A stretch of DNA of 15,045 nucleotides, taken from Deltaproteobacteria bacterium (GTDB taxonomy: Bacteria > Desulfobacterota_E > Deferrimicrobia > Deferrimicrobiales > Deferrimicrobiaceae). The notes under the pieces were generated by a model. It was given only the letters and a program-made list of their open reading frames with translations, made no database searches and was not told where the DNA came from. The position numbers and the translations under genes were made by a program. Location: positions 1-15,045 of the forward strand of contig JAMDBZ010000061.1 in NCBI GenBank assembly GCA_023488945.1, in the 5' to 3' direction. Below, piece after piece: positions 14,114 through 15,045 of the stretch (position 1 is the first letter of the stretch; each line of letters opens with the position of its first letter).

Positions 14114-15045
14114 CGCCGGAACTCGTCACTGTCTCCCTGGGGGAGCGGGCATACGACATTTTCTTCGGCCGGGACATTTACCCGATCTTCCAGGAGTGGA
14201 TCTGCCGGTTCTTCCCGGGCGGTTCCGTGTTCGTCATCTCGGACCGGACCGTCGCGTCCATTTACGGCGACGATATCCGCCGCTGGTTGACCGGAATCCC
14301 CCATTCCGTGTACGCGATGCCCCCCGGGGAGGAGCACAAGACCTGGGAGACGGTGCGGGAGATCTACGGATTCCTGGCGCGAGGCAGCGCCGACAGGGAA
14401 TCGCTGGTGGTCGCGTTCGGCGGGGGGGTCGTGGGAGACCTGGCGGGGTTCGCCGCGGCCACCTACCTGCGGGGCGTCCCCTACATCCAGATCCCGACGA
14501 CGCTCCTCGCCCAGGTGGACAGCAGCGTCGGGGGGAAGACCGGCTTCAATCTTCCGGACGGCAAGAACCTGGTCGGCGCGTTCCACCAGCCGCGCGCCGT
14601 CTTCATCGACCACACCTTCCTGCGGACGCTGGATTCCCGGAACCTGCGGGCCGGGATGGCCGAGGTCGTCAAGTGCGGGCTCGGGGGCGACGAGGCGCTG
14701 TGGAACCTGGTCTGCGCCAGGGCGGAGAGTTGGGCGGAGATGTCGGACGCGGAATGGCAGGAGGCGATCCGCCGCTCCGTCGCCTGCAAGGCCGCCATCG
14801 TGGCCCGGGACGAGAGGGAGTCCTCGATCCGGCGGATCCTCAACCTGGGTCACACGATCGGGCACGCCCTGGAGCAGGCGTCGGGTTACGGGCGGATCCT
14901 CCACGGAGAGGCGGTGGCGATGGGGCTGGCCTGGGAGGCCGCCTTCGCGCGCCGCCTGAAGATGACCCCGCCGGAGATCGAGGAGCGGCTCTGCGAGATC
15001 CTGTTCGCGATGGGTTTTGCCCTGGACGACCCCGGGCTCGCGCTC
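14110..15045 (+). CDS. aroB: 3-Dehydroquinate synthase, 3'-truncated by the window
   Basis: The frame stays open to the last base; 312 residues are visible of a usual 350-370. The enzyme converts DAHP to 3-dehydroquinate using NAD+ and a divalent metal, the second shikimate-pathway step. Motifs: 'FGGGVVGDLAGFAAATYLRG' (NAD-binding glycine-rich loop), 'IPTTLLAQVDSSVGGKTGFN' (phosphate and substrate contacts), 'MAEVVKCGL', 'NLGHTIGHALE' (metal-binding His) and 'LHGEAVAMG' (second metal-binding His). ATG 14110 overlaps the aroK stop and GGGAGA lies just upstream, so translation is coupled. Confidence 0.97.
   Translation, partial: MTPELVTVSLGERAYDIFFGRDIYPIFQEWICRFFPGGSVFVISDRTVASIYGDDIRRWLTGIPHSVYAMPPGEEHKTWETVREIYGFLARGSADRESLVVAFGGGVVGDLAGFAAATYLRGVPYIQIPTTLLAQVDSSVGGKTGFNLPDGKNLVGAFHQPRAVFIDHTFLRTLDSRNLRAGMAEVVKCGLGGDEALWNLVCARAESWAEMSDAEWQEAIRRSVACKAAIVARDERESSIRRILNLGHTIGHALEQASGYGRILHGEAVAMGLAWEAAFARRLKMTPPEIEERLCEILFAMGFALDDPGLAL

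Noticed and set aside
1..15045. CRISPR arrays, tRNA/rRNA genes, insertion sequences, attachment sites
   Set aside because: No regularly spaced direct repeats, cloverleaf-like sequences, transposase genes or flanking target duplications were seen.

Overview
The window is about 15 kb of GC-rich, densely coding bacterial chromosome with a Deltaproteobacteria/Desulfobacterota flavour. I infer this from the Geobacter-like order xre-pilMNOPQ-aroC-aroK-aroB, the NtrC-type two-component pair, the high GC third-position bias and many ATGA/TGATG stop-start overlaps. No species can be named from the sequence alone. Nothing marks a mobile element, CRISPR array, tRNA or rRNA.

Layout. (1) Positions 1-3012, plus strand: a 5'-truncated FAD-dependent amine-oxidase-like protein, a GT4 glycosyltransferase and the prepilin peptidase PilD, overlapping end to start. 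(2) Positions 3002-3885, minus strand: a two-gene unit of a short HAMP-domain membrane protein followed by a type IV pilin-like protein, driven by a near-consensus sigma-70 promoter (TTGACA/TAGAAT). (3) Positions 3918-6840, plus strand: an NtrB-like membrane histidine kinase overlapping an NtrC-family sigma-54 activator, divergent from the HAMP/pilin unit. (4) Positions 6841-6974: the only AT-rich non-coding island, holding a 13-bp palindrome and a TTGACA promoter. (5) Positions 6975-12305: a small XRE-type regulator, a 26-bp palindrome, then pilM, pilN, pilO, pilP and pilQ, ending in a strong intrinsic terminator at 12339-12378. (6) Positions 12403-15045: aroC, aroK and aroB of the shikimate pathway; aroB runs off the end.

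Function. Most of the window serves a type IV pilus. PilD cuts prepilins, PilM/N/O/P form the inner-membrane alignment complex and PilQ is the outer-membrane secretin. The minus-strand pilin-like protein is a probable PilD substrate. The kinase/sigma-54 activator pair is placed to regulate pilus genes, as PilS/PilR do elsewhere, but this is inference. The aro genes are metabolically unrelated; pil-aro adjacency is a known conserved neighbourhood in proteobacteria.

I see no wholly new multi-gene system. The points most worth pursuing are the HAMP-only/pilin unit divergent from a HAMP kinase, the palindrome between xre and pilM, the terminator in front of aroC with a competing pairing and no room for a downstream promoter, the GAFTEA variant in the sigma-54 activator, and the non-canonical lipobox of PilP.
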